From contig NC_087082.1 of the NCBI RefSeq assembly GCF_026151205.1, positions 2,136,001 through 2,200,000 on the forward strand: a stretch of 64,000 bases of DNA, given 5' to 3'. A program made the translations under genes and the position numbers. Below the pieces are notes generated by a model that ran no database searches, was not told where the DNA came from, and worked only from the letters and a program-made list of their open reading frames with translations. This document shows, piece by piece, positions 1 to 10,119 of the stretch (the first letter of the stretch is position 1; each line of letters opens with the position of its first letter). Source of the stretch: Bolinopsis microptera (Eukaryota > Ctenophora > Tentaculata > Lobata > Bolinopsidae).

Positions 1-940
1 ACACCATTTAAATGTTCTTTTTGTACCTATAGTTGAGATGTTACAGAATTATTCTGGCCTGGCTAGTGTTTAAGCGGCATATTTTGATTTTAGAATCTTA
101 AATTTAAGTGCCCTAACCTAAAACCAGCCACCACTGGCAAATCACATAGTCGCTATTATGAAAAATATCGACGTCATTTGTCATTGGTATTTCTTATCTT
201 CACAGTGTCTCACTAACATAATTATTGAATCCGCTAAATAGAAACATGGCATTTCTTTACCCTCATTAGAGACAGCTGAAAGACTCTATCTTTTAACTTT
301 ACCTTCGTAACTTTGTCATAGTCACCGTGAAGTGTGAAAGCCATTCAAATTACTTTCACTAAAGTCTAAAGGTGCGCATATCTAGAATGACATTTTACCG
401 ATATTAAGAATACATACATTAATTTTGCACGGACCTTAAAATTACCACCCTACAAATGTTTTATATCGCCCATTATCAAGGATTCAGGCGCCACTTTTAA
501 CCAATCTTCTCATTAATGTACTCTGTCCCATTCCCAATAAAGTCATTACATTCACGAGATGCAGTAATCGCCGAAATAAAAGGTAATCGCCGAAATAAGA
601 GATATCCAATTTACCGCGCCTCCGCTTTTATCCTTTATACCTAATTTTTACCCCAAATTCCGACCGTGTTGCTAATCTTTTGGGGGCAGTATATATATAT
701 ATTTACATTGCTGATATTTACATTGACCGTTTATTAACTTTCGAGCGCCATGAAGGTTAATTTTCTTTTTCCTCTCTTTTATTTTGTGGATCCTTTCGAC
801 AAATTTACATGAAAAATACAAAGCCCCCCTACAATTAATCTCCAAGTTCTAAGCCGATCTTTCCGTTTTTATCTTTATATTTTAATGGGTGTTTTAATTA
901 TAAGGGGTAACAGTTCGCCTCTAACTTACACCACTCTCAG
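1..940. other. Non-coding sequence upstream of the Fos-like exon
   Basis: AT-rich sequence with a short TA run near 690-700. I see no exon I can defend. It presumably holds intron sequence or earlier exons of the Fos-like gene, because the 941 exon begins at a splice acceptor rather than at a start codon. Confidence 0.5.
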
Positions 941-1048
941 TTAACGCCTGAAGAGGAGGAGAAACGCAAAACACGGAGAGAGAAGAACAAACTAGCGGCC
1001 AGCAAGTGCAGAAACAAGAAACGAGAGCAGGTCACAAACGTCAAGAAG
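941..1048 (+). CDS. Fos: Fos-like exon encoding the basic region
   Basis: Acceptor ccactctcag|TTA and donor AAG|GTTTGT bound a 108-bp phase-0 exon. It encodes an acidic PEEEEKR lead-in and the bZIP basic region. Confidence 0.9.
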
Positions 1049-4000
1049 GTTTGTCTCTCAGCGATTTGACCTCTTTTGTCCACTTTGAAGTTTCTTTATT
1101 AGATTTTAAGGGCACTGGTAAAATGAGAAATTTGGGTATTGTTTTTAGTTTACAGTTTTTCATGACACCCAGCCGGGAGACGCAGTTTTACTGGTAACTA
1201 GCTTCAATTTGTCAGCTGAAGTCGCCAGTTATGTTTTGGACGCTATTTGGAGGGGCTTGAAGTATTTAGTTTTATCCAGTCTCAAACTTGGCAAATGTCT
1301 TAGTATGAGGAAAATAAAAACTGTCGACCATTTTATTTTCACGTCTTGCTGTGAAGACTATTACAGCAAGTTTACCAGAAGTCTGAACTTTGGCTCAATT
1401 TCTCATGTAATCCCCTTTGTCCGCCCCTGGGCAAGGTCACAGTTCATCTCATCCTTCCCTTCACAGTACATTTTAACGCTGATTTTTCAACATGGATGAT
1501 TTAAGTTTACGACATCAACTGAAGTTTACGCGGGCGTGCAAAGTCTACGCGTGTCTTCAGATGAATTTCTTTCGAAAGTACAAAGAAAATAGGCCGGATC
1601 AAATTGTCTTTGATGTGGTCATAGTTAAACGTTTGTGAGAAACTAGAAAAAATTCAAAGAAAAAACCCGTTCTCAATGGCTGGTGTAAAATTGAAGTTCG
1701 GAAGTGCGGCCTACAATCGTCTGATCAATTGTTGAGGTCAGAGATATTTACAAAGTGGTCATGTCACCCTTTATGTTACAAGGTTGCTCGTCTTTTAACG
1801 CTAATTTTCTATAGAGGACAAATTATATCTTTGACCATTTTTAACCACAACAAATATAAGACGGAAACTTTTTGTAGAGTTTGTGGTGGTTTTGAAAACT
1901 CAAAGCCACAGGCCGGGTCTAAATTGACCAGCAATGTTTAACTTTGAATGACTTCAGATTGATGGTATAGGAAACAAAAATCATCCATCTATAATAATCA
2001 AGTATTCTCCCGCGACATAGCCATTAAAAACTTTCATGCTGTGAGTTAGTCAAAATTGTTTCAGCTCATGTTTCTATTACTCCTTCACATCTCCCTCTTC
2101 CCCCTCAGTGTCACATCCCACTCCTCCCCCCCCCCCCCCTGATCTCCCACTGCTTCTCATTTCTTAAGTGTCTTTTTCGTCTCACCCTCGTAAGGAATCC
2201 ATGTGATCTAAATGTTTGCAGCCATGAAGACTGTGAGTTTAAACACAGAAATCTCGGTCACTACCCTATCCTCTACCTTGCTCCTCTAGATAACCCAGCC
2301 ACTTTACTGAACCCCTCCTCTCTTCTCTTTTTACAGAAGATGACGTGATCCCTGACACCAAGACACCAGGGTGATGTGTGCTTGTCTGGTGGGTATTTGT
2401 GCTCATGTTGTGTTTGTCTGCTCCCCCCTATAACTTTACCCAGGGTGGTACACCCACTAATTTCCTACTCAGCCCTCGTTTACATCATCAACTTCCCCGC
2501 TAAACTTAGCTTCTTAATAAAAAGTGATGCAACTTCAAGGACAGCTTTGTTGTTCCCTCGTTTTTAACTCCGCCCGACGTTAATGAATTATCGAAGGTGC
2601 AGCCGGGTAACAAAAGTCTGCAGACCTGAAATATAGTCGGAGAATCGCACCGTGACCGGGTCTAGGATCAGCCCTAGACCTGTAAACATTTTACTGGTCC
2701 GGTTTTCAGGGTAGCCGTGGTTTGTGACCCTCTCGGCCTCTCTGTAAACAAAGTTACAATGTCTCCAATCTCCACAATCCCTGTAGTAGCCCTCATGCCT
2801 GTGTCTGAACTGTTCAGGCTGGGTGTCGCGACAACCCACTCAGCCCCAGCTCCATTTATATACCATTTAGTAAGTACGGTAAGGAGGCGGGTCGTACCAG
2901 GACTTCATTAGATATAGTTTTATTCGGAACTGTATGTCTCCTCCCTCCACTGTCAGACCAATACTAAGGCATGATGTAATGCTCTGGCAGAAGGAATTAT
3001 ATAATCAACTTTAATGTACTCCTCCTCACCTATTACAAAGCCCGCCCTGCCCATTTTAATACGATTATCTGATGGTTTTAATCAGGTGGTGTTAATGTTG
3101 GGGATGGTCAAGTTTTAGGGTGTTATTGTTGTTGTGATGACCATATATATCAAGCGTGGAGCTGAGGATGATTTAAGATGTTTTATCATGTATCTTGTAT
3201 TGTGTCACTATGACAGAGTCAGTTTAACAAAACAGAGACTGAAAATAGACTGTCCCAAATTAAATTGGACACCTTATTTAACAACAACTTTAGAGACAGC
3301 TGTCAAACTCACCTTACATCATAAGTACCCGACCTCTAACCCCTCTAAACTCACCTTACATCATAAGTACCCGACCTCTAACCCCGGCCTCTAACCCGAC
3401 CTCTAACCCGACCTCTAACCCCTCTATTACCCGACCTCTAACCCGACCTCTAACCCGACCTCTAACCCCTCTATTACCCGACCTCTAACCCGACCTCTAA
3501 CCCGACCTCTAACCCCTCTATTACCCGACCTCTAACCCGACCTCTAACCCGACCTCTAACCCCTCTATTACAGGAGTATGATATAGTGACCCAGCATAAC
3601 AGTCACATGGAACGAGAGATAGAGAAACTAAAACAGGAGCGTATCAAACTGGAGCAAACGTTGAAGCAGCACCAATGTTCTATGGGGGGCTCTAGATCCG
3701 GGGGATCATCCACCCAGGGGGTCCTCGGGGGGTTCGGACTGCAAAACAACAAGGGAAACGGTGACAGGAATGACAGGAATGACAGGAATAGGGACGGGGA
3801 TAATGTAAGGCGCTTCTTCTGTACGTACCAGCTGAGTTCACTGCTTATTTATTTTATTTTTTTATTTGTTTAATTGTTTAATTGTTTTGTTTAATTGTTT
3901 ATTTATGTTATGTGCTGGAATTTTTTTAATTGTACCTCATTTCGAAAAGCACACTTTGCTGCAGGCTTTAAAAGGCAACGTATTTACCGCCCATAATCAA

Positions 4001-4251
4001 ACGTAATCCGTTAGTTTCTTTGCGGAAATTTCGTTGCTCTTGTCAGGAGGTATCCTTTTTTCCGGTTTACAAGTTAGTAATCCTGATGAAATAATGGCTA
4101 AGTAAATTACCTGTAGTACTCAACCCTACTATGTAATGTAGCAGCAGTGTTTCAGCTGATAACTAACACGCTTACTTTACAGGAAATCAACTCAGCAAAG
4201 AAGATCAAGCTACGAGTTGATGAAGATGTTAGGTTAAATTTACAATTTTGA
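941..4251 (+). CDS. Fos: Fos-like AP-1 bZIP transcription factor, 3' part (exons 941-1048, 3574-3804, 4183-4251)
   Basis: Nuclear transcription factor of the Fos/ATF3/JDP2 group; family members dimerise with Jun and bind TRE/CRE sites. Three exons join in phase 0. The first starts [10 protein letters not shown] and carries the basic region [18 protein letters not shown], with the N..AA..CR DNA-contact pattern. The second gives the zipper ([20 protein letters not shown]) and a Gly/Ser/Asn-rich stretch. The third adds about 22 residues to a TGA at 4249-4251. PEEEEKR before the basic region, and a first exon of exactly 108 bp (36 codons), recall vertebrate c-fos exon 3 as I remember it, so Fos is favoured over ATF3. 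The N-terminal exons and start codon were not found and may lie upstream of the window. The C-terminal region is short and low in complexity. Confidence 0.88.
1049..3307. other. Fos-like intron, non-repeat part
   Basis: No convincing exon. It contains a C-run at 2126-2140. Short open frames here have no coding character. Confidence 0.5.
3308..3573. repeat. Minisatellite forming the 3' splice region of the Fos zipper exon
   Basis: 12-bp units of the CCGACCTCTAAC type are organised in 46-bp higher-order units, each ending CCCTCTATTA, with three clean higher-order copies. A related ~42-bp unit (CTCACCTTACATCATAAG...) occurs twice at the left end. The last unit reads CCCTCTATTACAG and supplies the pyrimidine tract and AG of the exon at 3574. 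Confidence 0.9.
3574..3804 (+). CDS. Fos: Fos-like exon encoding the leucine zipper
   Basis: Starts GAG TAT GAT after ctattacag and ends GAT AAT before GTAAGG. It encodes the heptad-patterned zipper, then a tail with RND repeats. The acceptor is formed by the last unit of the minisatellite just upstream. Confidence 0.87.
4183..4251 (+). CDS. Fos: Fos-like terminal coding exon
   Basis: After acceptor cttactttacag the frame continues [10 protein letters not shown] to QF and TGA. Phase 0 matches the previous exon. It is a short exon with no recognised motif, so support rests on splice sites and frame. Confidence 0.7.
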   Translation, partial: EINSAKKIKLRVDEDVRLNLQF

Positions 4252-5835
4252 CGGACGCCACGTAACCAATTAAACTTTTATTAGTACCAGTTGAGCTAAT
4301 TATGTTTAATTATGCTAATAATTAAGTTTAATGCGTTACGTTATATTTGTTACCCTAGGATTTAATGATATTTATGTTTCCAGTGTATTGCCCATTAATT
4401 TGGTGAAATACGTTGTTTTCGTCGTAAAAATGTCGATTTTTTACACTTTTTAGTTTTAAAGTCATAGCGACGCTTCGTTATGTTATCATCATATTCAGAT
4501 TTCATCCACATTAGGTTAACTACTCTTTTTAAATTTTTATTTGGGAATGGGAACCTATCAGTTATATTTCTCTTAGGATTATATTCATCATCGAACCACC
4601 TTTTTTTCATCTCCAATATTATGTTGGTATCTATATGCTGGCTTTTCTGAATTTTGCTAGGTTTTATCCAAAGGGGTGCAACGGCCAACGACATACACGT
4701 TTTTCTTTAACTTAGCCTTGCGGAAGTTTGTTAAAATTCTAAAAATTTATCGAATATTATCCGATGCAAGTCCAAAGTTCTTATGTTTGATGTCGTTGCA
4801 GCCCTTGTCGTATGTAATTTATGTAGCCTAACTATGCTTGTTAAAACTTTTTGAATTTTTCACAAAATTTTAGCCAACCCTTTACAATTACAGTGCATTG
4901 ATTTGTGACTGTGATCGTGTTAGATTTGTGGTTTCCGAGCCGCAATTTGTTTTAAGATAATTGGAGCTGCATGATGAATTTATCGTTAGAAGGATAAGAT
5001 TAGTTCTTTGAACGTGTGATGGCATCCACTTACCCTTATTACAAATATTATGTTACTGTTATCTACCTTATTGAGATGTAATATGTTGGAGTATTCAGTT
5101 TATCGACTATGTTAGTTTTTGAGGATGAAAAAAATTCAGATTTTTAAACTACTTAACCACTTAACTTACTTAACTATAAGAAAAAAGACACGACTACTTA
5201 AATTTCATTAGCTTGAAGATTAATAAAAAGTATAATATGTTGCGATAATAGTTGTTATAAGTTAAAGTTTGTTGAGGCAGTTATGATTATTCAATAGTGC
5301 TCGATGTGATATTCTTTCACGAGACTATCCGTAAAATGTGCGGTCCCCAAATAAGTCGTTAATAACAATACATGTACTTTCACCACTGGTTCAGCGAGTT
5401 CAGAGCTTTTTTTCTGGAAAATTATTTCTATTTGTAATAAAAGTACGTTATTTATATCTTATTTCATATTTACTTGATAACATTTCGTAACGCTTCATTT
5501 AGATACCAATATCTGTGTTTTATTTGGTTCACACTGTAAAGTGCTGCCTTCTAACCGGAAAACTCCAATTTTAAACCAGTACAAAAGTTAAAAACACAGA
5601 AACTTTCGGTTGTTGCAAAATATTCTCCTTGTAAAAACAAAAATAACTTTCTCCCGACAAAATACCGGTGGAAATTATTTCGTAGGCCTTAAAATGACTC
5701 TCCACTTCCAGATCCATTCTTACCCAGGAAATCTTACTGGCTGGCCATGTTACAAGAGGTGATAATTTTTCAATAGCATATTTGTCATCGCATATTTGTC
5801 GTCGCGCGTGACATAAAGGTCGTTGCTCGCACGCG
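4252..5835. other. AT-rich intergenic sequence
   Basis: Sequence downstream of the Fos-like stop, including the likely 3' UTR. A lysine-rich minus-strand frame at 4395-4694 starts with ATG but has no recognisable motif or exon context. Nothing else was identified. Confidence 0.4.
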
Positions 5836-5940
5836 TTTTACTTACTGGGCCGCGCTCAGCCTTACTGTCATTCCTGATTCCGCCGAATCTCTATTCGTTA
5901 ATGAACATGATAGCCTGAGGTCCCCAGGTAAGCGTTTTAC

Positions 5941-6040
5941 TTGATTGACGATGTCAATCCTTCACATCTCGCCGATCTGCATAAGTGGTTGCGAGAAGCA
6001 TTATTGGATGCGCGCGCGACCCAGTAGTGCATCGCGCTAC
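5941..6040 (-). mobile_element. Short hairpin-ended insertion, family 1, copy 1
   Basis: A 100-bp GC-rich insert flanked by a perfect 11-bp direct repeat AAGCGTTTTAC (5930-5940 and 6041-6051). On the minus strand it starts GTAGCGCGATGC. It ends with a 7-bp stem GATTGAC / GTCAATC around loop ATC, followed by AA. Three further copies lie at 39880, 40301 and 40604. Confidence 0.85.
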
Positions 6041-6377
6041 AAGCGTTTTACAATCTGAATTCAGCCAGAGAGTCATGACAACCACATTAATTTGCAAAGT
6101 TATAAAGCTGCGAGCTTTTAAATTCGGCCCAAAATCATACTTTTCGGGATAACTCAAAATCTTCAATATAATATCCCTAGGCCTAATTTTCCTCCTCGGG
6201 AGGAAACATTATTTTTATGAGGCGAGCATTTTGCAAAAAACTGGAAGTCTCGGCCATCTCTTTTACTTTCTGCTTTCGAAGTTGAGCCCCAGCCAGTAAG
6301 GTTTTCTGGCCGTACCCTTAAATTGGACATAACCCACCAGCTGAAGTAACTCTGATACATCGGATTAGAACCTGTTT

Positions 6378-6473
6378 AACGGGTGATACTCGTAAAATAT
6401 CTGTTCCATATATTGGAACAGGACCGTCCACGAGTCCAACTCGGCGTGCGTCCTGGTAGGTTGTAAACCTACA
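6378..6473 (+). mobile_element. Short hairpin-ended insertion, family 2, long copy
   Basis: Starts AACGGGTGATACTCG and ends with stem GTAGGTT / AACCTAC around loop GTA, plus a final A. An internal TGTTCC...GGAACA hairpin is present only in this copy. Flanks AGAACCTGTTT and GGAACCTGTAA agree at 8 of 11 bases, like an old target duplication. Confidence 0.7.
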
Positions 6474-6557
6474 GGAACCTGTAAGTGTAAGACTGGCCTC
6501 CAACTCGCCATTTTTGAGATTCAAACAATTAATCGAGGATGTTTAAAGTAAAAGGTT

Positions 6558-6623
6558 AACGGGTGATACTCGCAAAATATCTGTTCCAACTCGGCGCGCG
6601 TCCTGGTAGGTTGTAAACCTACA
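6558..6623 (+). mobile_element. Short hairpin-ended insertion, family 2, short copy
   Basis: Same 5' start (AACGGGTGATACTCG) and 3' hairpin as the 6378 copy, but about 66 bp long. No clear target duplication. Its right flank (ACAAAATACCGG...) matches sequence near 5657, so one side may be rearranged. Confidence 0.65.
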
Positions 6624-6744
6624 ACAAAATACCGGTGGAAATTATTTCGTAGGCCCTAAAAAGACTCCTCCAGATCCAGTCCACAGTCTTAACGTAAAAG
6701 TTAAAATGGACATAACTCACTAACTGAATTCAATTATTGTCATA

Positions 6745-6860
6745 CGTTTCATCTAACCATGTGCTTTCGCGCCACTTCTGACTTCGGGCGCGCTTGTTTC
6801 ACAAGTCAGGCCGTGAGGTGGGCGCGCGCTACTGCAAGCGCACGGGCTCTGGATAGAACA
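6745..6860 (+). repeat. GC-rich dispersed repeat, family 4
   Basis: The sequence from CTAACCATGTGCTTTCGCGC to GCGCTACTGCAAGCGC recurs at about 37727-37802, and part of it is inverted near 40485-40515. It contains a CTTGT / ACAAG stem with loop TTC. Confidence 0.65.
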
Positions 6861-6917
6861 AGTCATGCATACGTTGTATGACCCGCCGCGCACGAGTGCG
6901 CGGCTCCCCAGCTGTTA

Positions 6918-7107
6918 AACGGATGATACTCGTAAAATATTTGTTCCAACTCGGCGCGCGTCCTGGTAGGTTGTTGTCATACGTTGTATGACCCGCCGCG
7001 CACGAAGTGCGCGGCTCCCCCTGTATCGTCAGAACGATAAAGGGTGTTTATATAGTGAAACGACCGTGGGGGTCGCAACGTGATACAAGTAGGTTGTAAA
7101 CCTACAA
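6918..7107 (+). mobile_element. Family 2 hairpin element, itself split by a family 3 element
   Basis: Begins AACGGATGATACTCG. It is interrupted inside its terminal hairpin at 6974/7089 and finishes with AAACCTACA. Outer flanks CCCAGCTGTTA and CCCGGCTGTAA agree at 9 of 11 bases. Confidence 0.75.
6975..7088 (+). mobile_element. Family 3 hairpin element nested in family 2
   Basis: A 114-bp insert flanked by a duplicated GTAGGTTGT (6966-6974 and 7089-7097; 9 of 11 if extended). It holds four stems in a row: GTCATAC/GTATGAC loop GTT, GCCGCGCAC/GTGCGCGGC loop GAA, TATCGT/ACGATA loop CAGA, and CGACC/GGTCG loop GTGGG. Confidence 0.75.
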
Positions 7108-7267
7108 CCCGGCTGTAATATCGTAGAAACGCTACAGCATACTGTATAGATTCAGATGGTTGAATTGTGGTCGAGGCATGTGAACACTACACACTAGTGA
7201 CTAGTACTGAATCAATACTTCATAACACCTCTGATCGGTAAATCTGTTGTCATTATCAAAGTACTGG

Positions 7268-7755
7268 AGTGGCGGGCTTTTACTAAATCGCTCGCCCAAA
7301 AATTTCCCGTGACTTTGGTTTTTTTGGTTTTGCAGCCGTACAAAACGGTTTTACATTACCTGAGGACCCCAGGCTATTATGTTCATTAATATAGAATAAA
7401 GATTTGGCGGAATGACAGGCTGAGCGCGGCCCAGTAAGGTTTTACATAAACCCTAATCCCAACCCTAACCCTAACCATAACCCCAAAGCTATCCATAATC
7501 TTAACCACAACCCTAGCCCTAACCCGAGCCCTAAATAATCGAATTCACGTTTTACTAGCCTGTCACGTGACCAAAACGGTTTTTTGCCCATAACTCTCCA
7601 GGGAAGCATTTTAACCCTACGTCAGGGGGGGGGGGGTGGTGATTCGGAATCAGCGTCCAAAAATACACCGATCTAGATCACTTTCATGCTTAAAGGGCCT
7701 TTTCACAAGAATTTTCTTAAAAGTTGGGCGAGCGATTTAGTAGGAGCGGGAGTGG
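7268..7755. repeat. Inverted repeat pair, ~490 bp apart
   Basis: Arms at about 7268-7303 and 7716-7755 share TACTAAATCGCTCGCCCAA in opposite orientation. The interior carries the telomere-like stretch and a G-run at 7625-7637. Confidence 0.65.
7448..7536. repeat. Degenerate interstitial telomere-like repeat (CCCTAA)n
   Basis: Irregular CCTAACCC / CCATAACC units on the plus strand, i.e. TTAGGG on the other strand. They are too degenerate and too internal to be a chromosome end. Confidence 0.7.
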
Positions 7756-7759
7756 CTTG

Positions 7760-9420
7760 GAGCATTAATATTGGTACTTTAAATTAGTCCCGGTGAGAAG
7801 GTGTAGCGGGATTTTCCGAACATGGGGAGATGAATCCAAGCGAACTGATACAGAGAATCACTCCCCCGATCCTTCCAAAGAGAATTTGTGGTGCCGTGGT
7901 GATATTCAAAAACTTGCCGGATCAAATGAATATCCGGTAGAATATCATATGAAAACTTGTTCCATCCCTACTGAATGCAAACTGTATTTTAACAATTGTA
8001 TTGTTAAACCTCAATCTACCATTAGTATGATCAATATATTATCAGAATTCACGTTAAATATTATGAATACATGAATAGTCAAATATAAATCAATTATTTA
8101 AAAAAATTAAAATAAAATAATCTAACGAATCATATACTTTTCATGGCTCGTGAGTTCTAAACAACCTTCTTTACAGATAATCATTAATCATTGCATCGTT
8201 AAAACTCACTCATTGTTTATAAACTCACTCATTCATTCAAATCACAATCCATGACAGATCATGACAATATCTGTGTGTCAGCCTATTTTATATACTGTTA
8301 TCTAACGACATCCCCCCTTAGGTTATTCTATGTAACACAGTTCATTGTAAGTTGTTCCTCATTCACTTACAAGAACCTCACACGTGTATGAACAGAAATT
8401 ATTAATCATAATAGCGGCACTGCTCGTGATGCTAGGCTTGGTCCTCTACCCTCTGCTAGAATATTGGTATTATTTTTATTTTTACTATTTCTTTTTCAAT
8501 CTAATTTGCATAATCGAAATTGTTCAATGATTTTGACTTTTTTAATAACTGTAACATATGACTTTACATAAATTTCTTTTAATACCAGCAAAGTCATAAT
8601 TCTCCTCTTTATTCACAGCATCATAGGATTGGCGTGTAAGCACTGCAAGCGTAGGACGAGGCGCAGGGAGGCACAGCCACAGGCCGAGGCTGTTTACAAC
8701 AAGGGTCCTGGAAGTAGTATAGAGAAGGAAGCTTAACGCCGTTAGTTTTATCAACGTCTGGTGGAATGGGTGGTGAAGCTGAATGACTAGTAAAGAAGTT
8801 GGCTAGTAAGATGGAATACCTCACAGGGCAGAGTTACTCAGATGCTTTGGGATACATTGGGCTACATTAGGAAGCGCCTTCGTTTCGAAATCTTAAGAAC
8901 GACAGTAATTTCTCTCCGGGGAGACAGAGGGGCGAGAAAGAACTTTGCCAATATAGACAGTTTAGATTTGAACTTGGAGCCGCAAGGCCAAGGGTGATTT
9001 TCAAAATATTGAGTTTTTGAAGGGTTATTTTTATATAGGGTCATTGTGACATTATGTGTATACTGTTTGATACAATTTATTATTTAATAAAAAATAAAGT
9101 TAAGTCTTCTGGTGATAAATTTGGATCAGACGTGTTTTAAGTTTTAAATAGGTAATTCAGCCACTAAAATGTTACGCAGCTGACTATGAATGTTTCTAAA
9201 CACTATCCATTTGATATGGAGATATTGGTATCTCAGATCACGTGTACATCGTTCCTTTTTTTATGACACAGTAATTTATTGACACTCACAGCTATAATTT
9301 TAATCATTGAATCAGTATTTTTATCTGTGCTCTGCGTAATGCATCACATGAATCAGTTTTTAATCTATTAACTTATTACACATTTGTGCTCTGGCCTCTG
9401 CTTTAGCATCATACATTTAG
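7760..9420. other. Non-coding sequence
   Basis: AT-rich. Short open frames at 7793 and 8542-8824 lack coding character. Nothing identified. Confidence 0.4.
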
Positions 9421-9963
9421 GCACATGTATTCAGCTACCCTGGTGCCACAGCCAATGCAATCAATGAACGGTTTCAATCAGATGTAAGAAAAGACACTCT
9501 TAATACCAATAATGTGAAAAGCATTGTACTTATGTGTGGTACAAATGACGTGGACTCTATCCTGAACAGCCCTCGCAACATGAGGACTAAACTTCTGTGC
9601 CCTGATAGTTTTTCTGGTGATGCTAGAGCTCTTGACTTTACAAACAATTGTATTGAAAAACTTGTACTTTTCCTTCACAAGTGGGCACCTGGAGCTGATA
9701 TTAAAATTGTTAACTTATTACCTCGAGAGAGTTTCTCCAGAAACAAGGTTATAACTGATATCAATGAGTGTATATCAAATCTGCAAAGAAAATACACCTA
9801 TGTAAAACTGCTCTCAACCGAGACAAATCGTTTCTTGTTTAGTGATAAGAAAGGCTTTAGAAAATCGTCATTTTTTAGTAGTTATGGAGAGGATAATGTC
9901 CATCTCAATGATTATGGCATAGTTAAATTAGCAAGGCACTTGAAGTATCATGCACACCATTAG
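9421..9963 (+). CDS. LINE ORF1, SGNH/GDSL esterase-like domain (5' incomplete)
   Basis: The frame opens at 9421 (HVFSYPGATANAINERF) and ends at a TAG at 9961-9963; the first in-frame ATG is further in. It shows SGNH block features: YPGAT, then IVLMCGTND (block III, GTND) and DNVHLNDYG near the C-terminus, holding the Asp/His of the catalytic block. The GDS serine block that should precede YPGAT is absent, so the enzyme is incomplete here. The sequence just before 9421 (catacatttag) resembles a splice acceptor, so an upstream exon or a 5' truncation are both possible. It lies 156 bp upstream of ORF2. Confidence 0.75.
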   Translation, partial: AHVFSYPGATANAINERFQSDVRKDTLNTNNVKSIVLMCGTNDVDSILNSPRNMRTKLLCPDSFSGDARALDFTNNCIEKLVLFLHKWAPGADIKIVNLLPRESFSRNKVITDINECISNLQRKYTYVKLLSTETNRFLFSDKKGFRKSSFFSSYGEDNVHLNDYGIVKLARHLKYHAHH

Positions 9964-10119
9964 AATACTGCTGAATACTGACATAACACTCCTACCATCA
10001 GTTTTATTTTTACAGTACGACATCCAGACAAATACAACCTGCTTTTATTCTGTTTTTTTAGTTTAAACACAACTTTACAACTTTTATTCATTCCATTGTG
10101 AATTAATAAGATTCACAAG

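Larger units (their letters stand above)
6866..7150 (+). mobile_element. Hairpin element family 3, copy 1, split by a family 2 insertion
   Basis: The left part (about 6866-6909) has ACGTTGTATGAC then stem GCCGCGCAC / GTGCGCGGC. The right part resumes at about 7108 with CTGTAATATCGTAGAAACG. The interruption (6918-7107) is a family 2 element. The outer ends of this copy were not defined. Confidence 0.6.
5836..7445. repeat. Inverted-repeat element with ~90-bp arms, filled with nested insertions
   Basis: The left arm (about 5836-5929) runs from TTACTTACTGGGCCGCGCTC to GCCTGAGGTCCCCAGGT. The right arm (about 7364-7445) is its reverse complement with scattered differences. The same outer sequence recurs at 41551-42030. 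The interior holds several short hairpin elements listed separately and no transposase. Confidence 0.75.

Noticed and set aside
2337-2372. Small Fos exon after tttttacag
   Set aside because: The zipper exon joins the basic-region exon directly in phase 0 with correct heptad continuity, and the insert would break it.
4395-4694. Minus-strand 99-residue protein
   Set aside because: Lysine-rich AT-driven composition, no motif, no splice or neighbour support.
7448-7536. Chromosome end
   Set aside because: The telomere-like units are degenerate and lie deep inside ordinary sequence.
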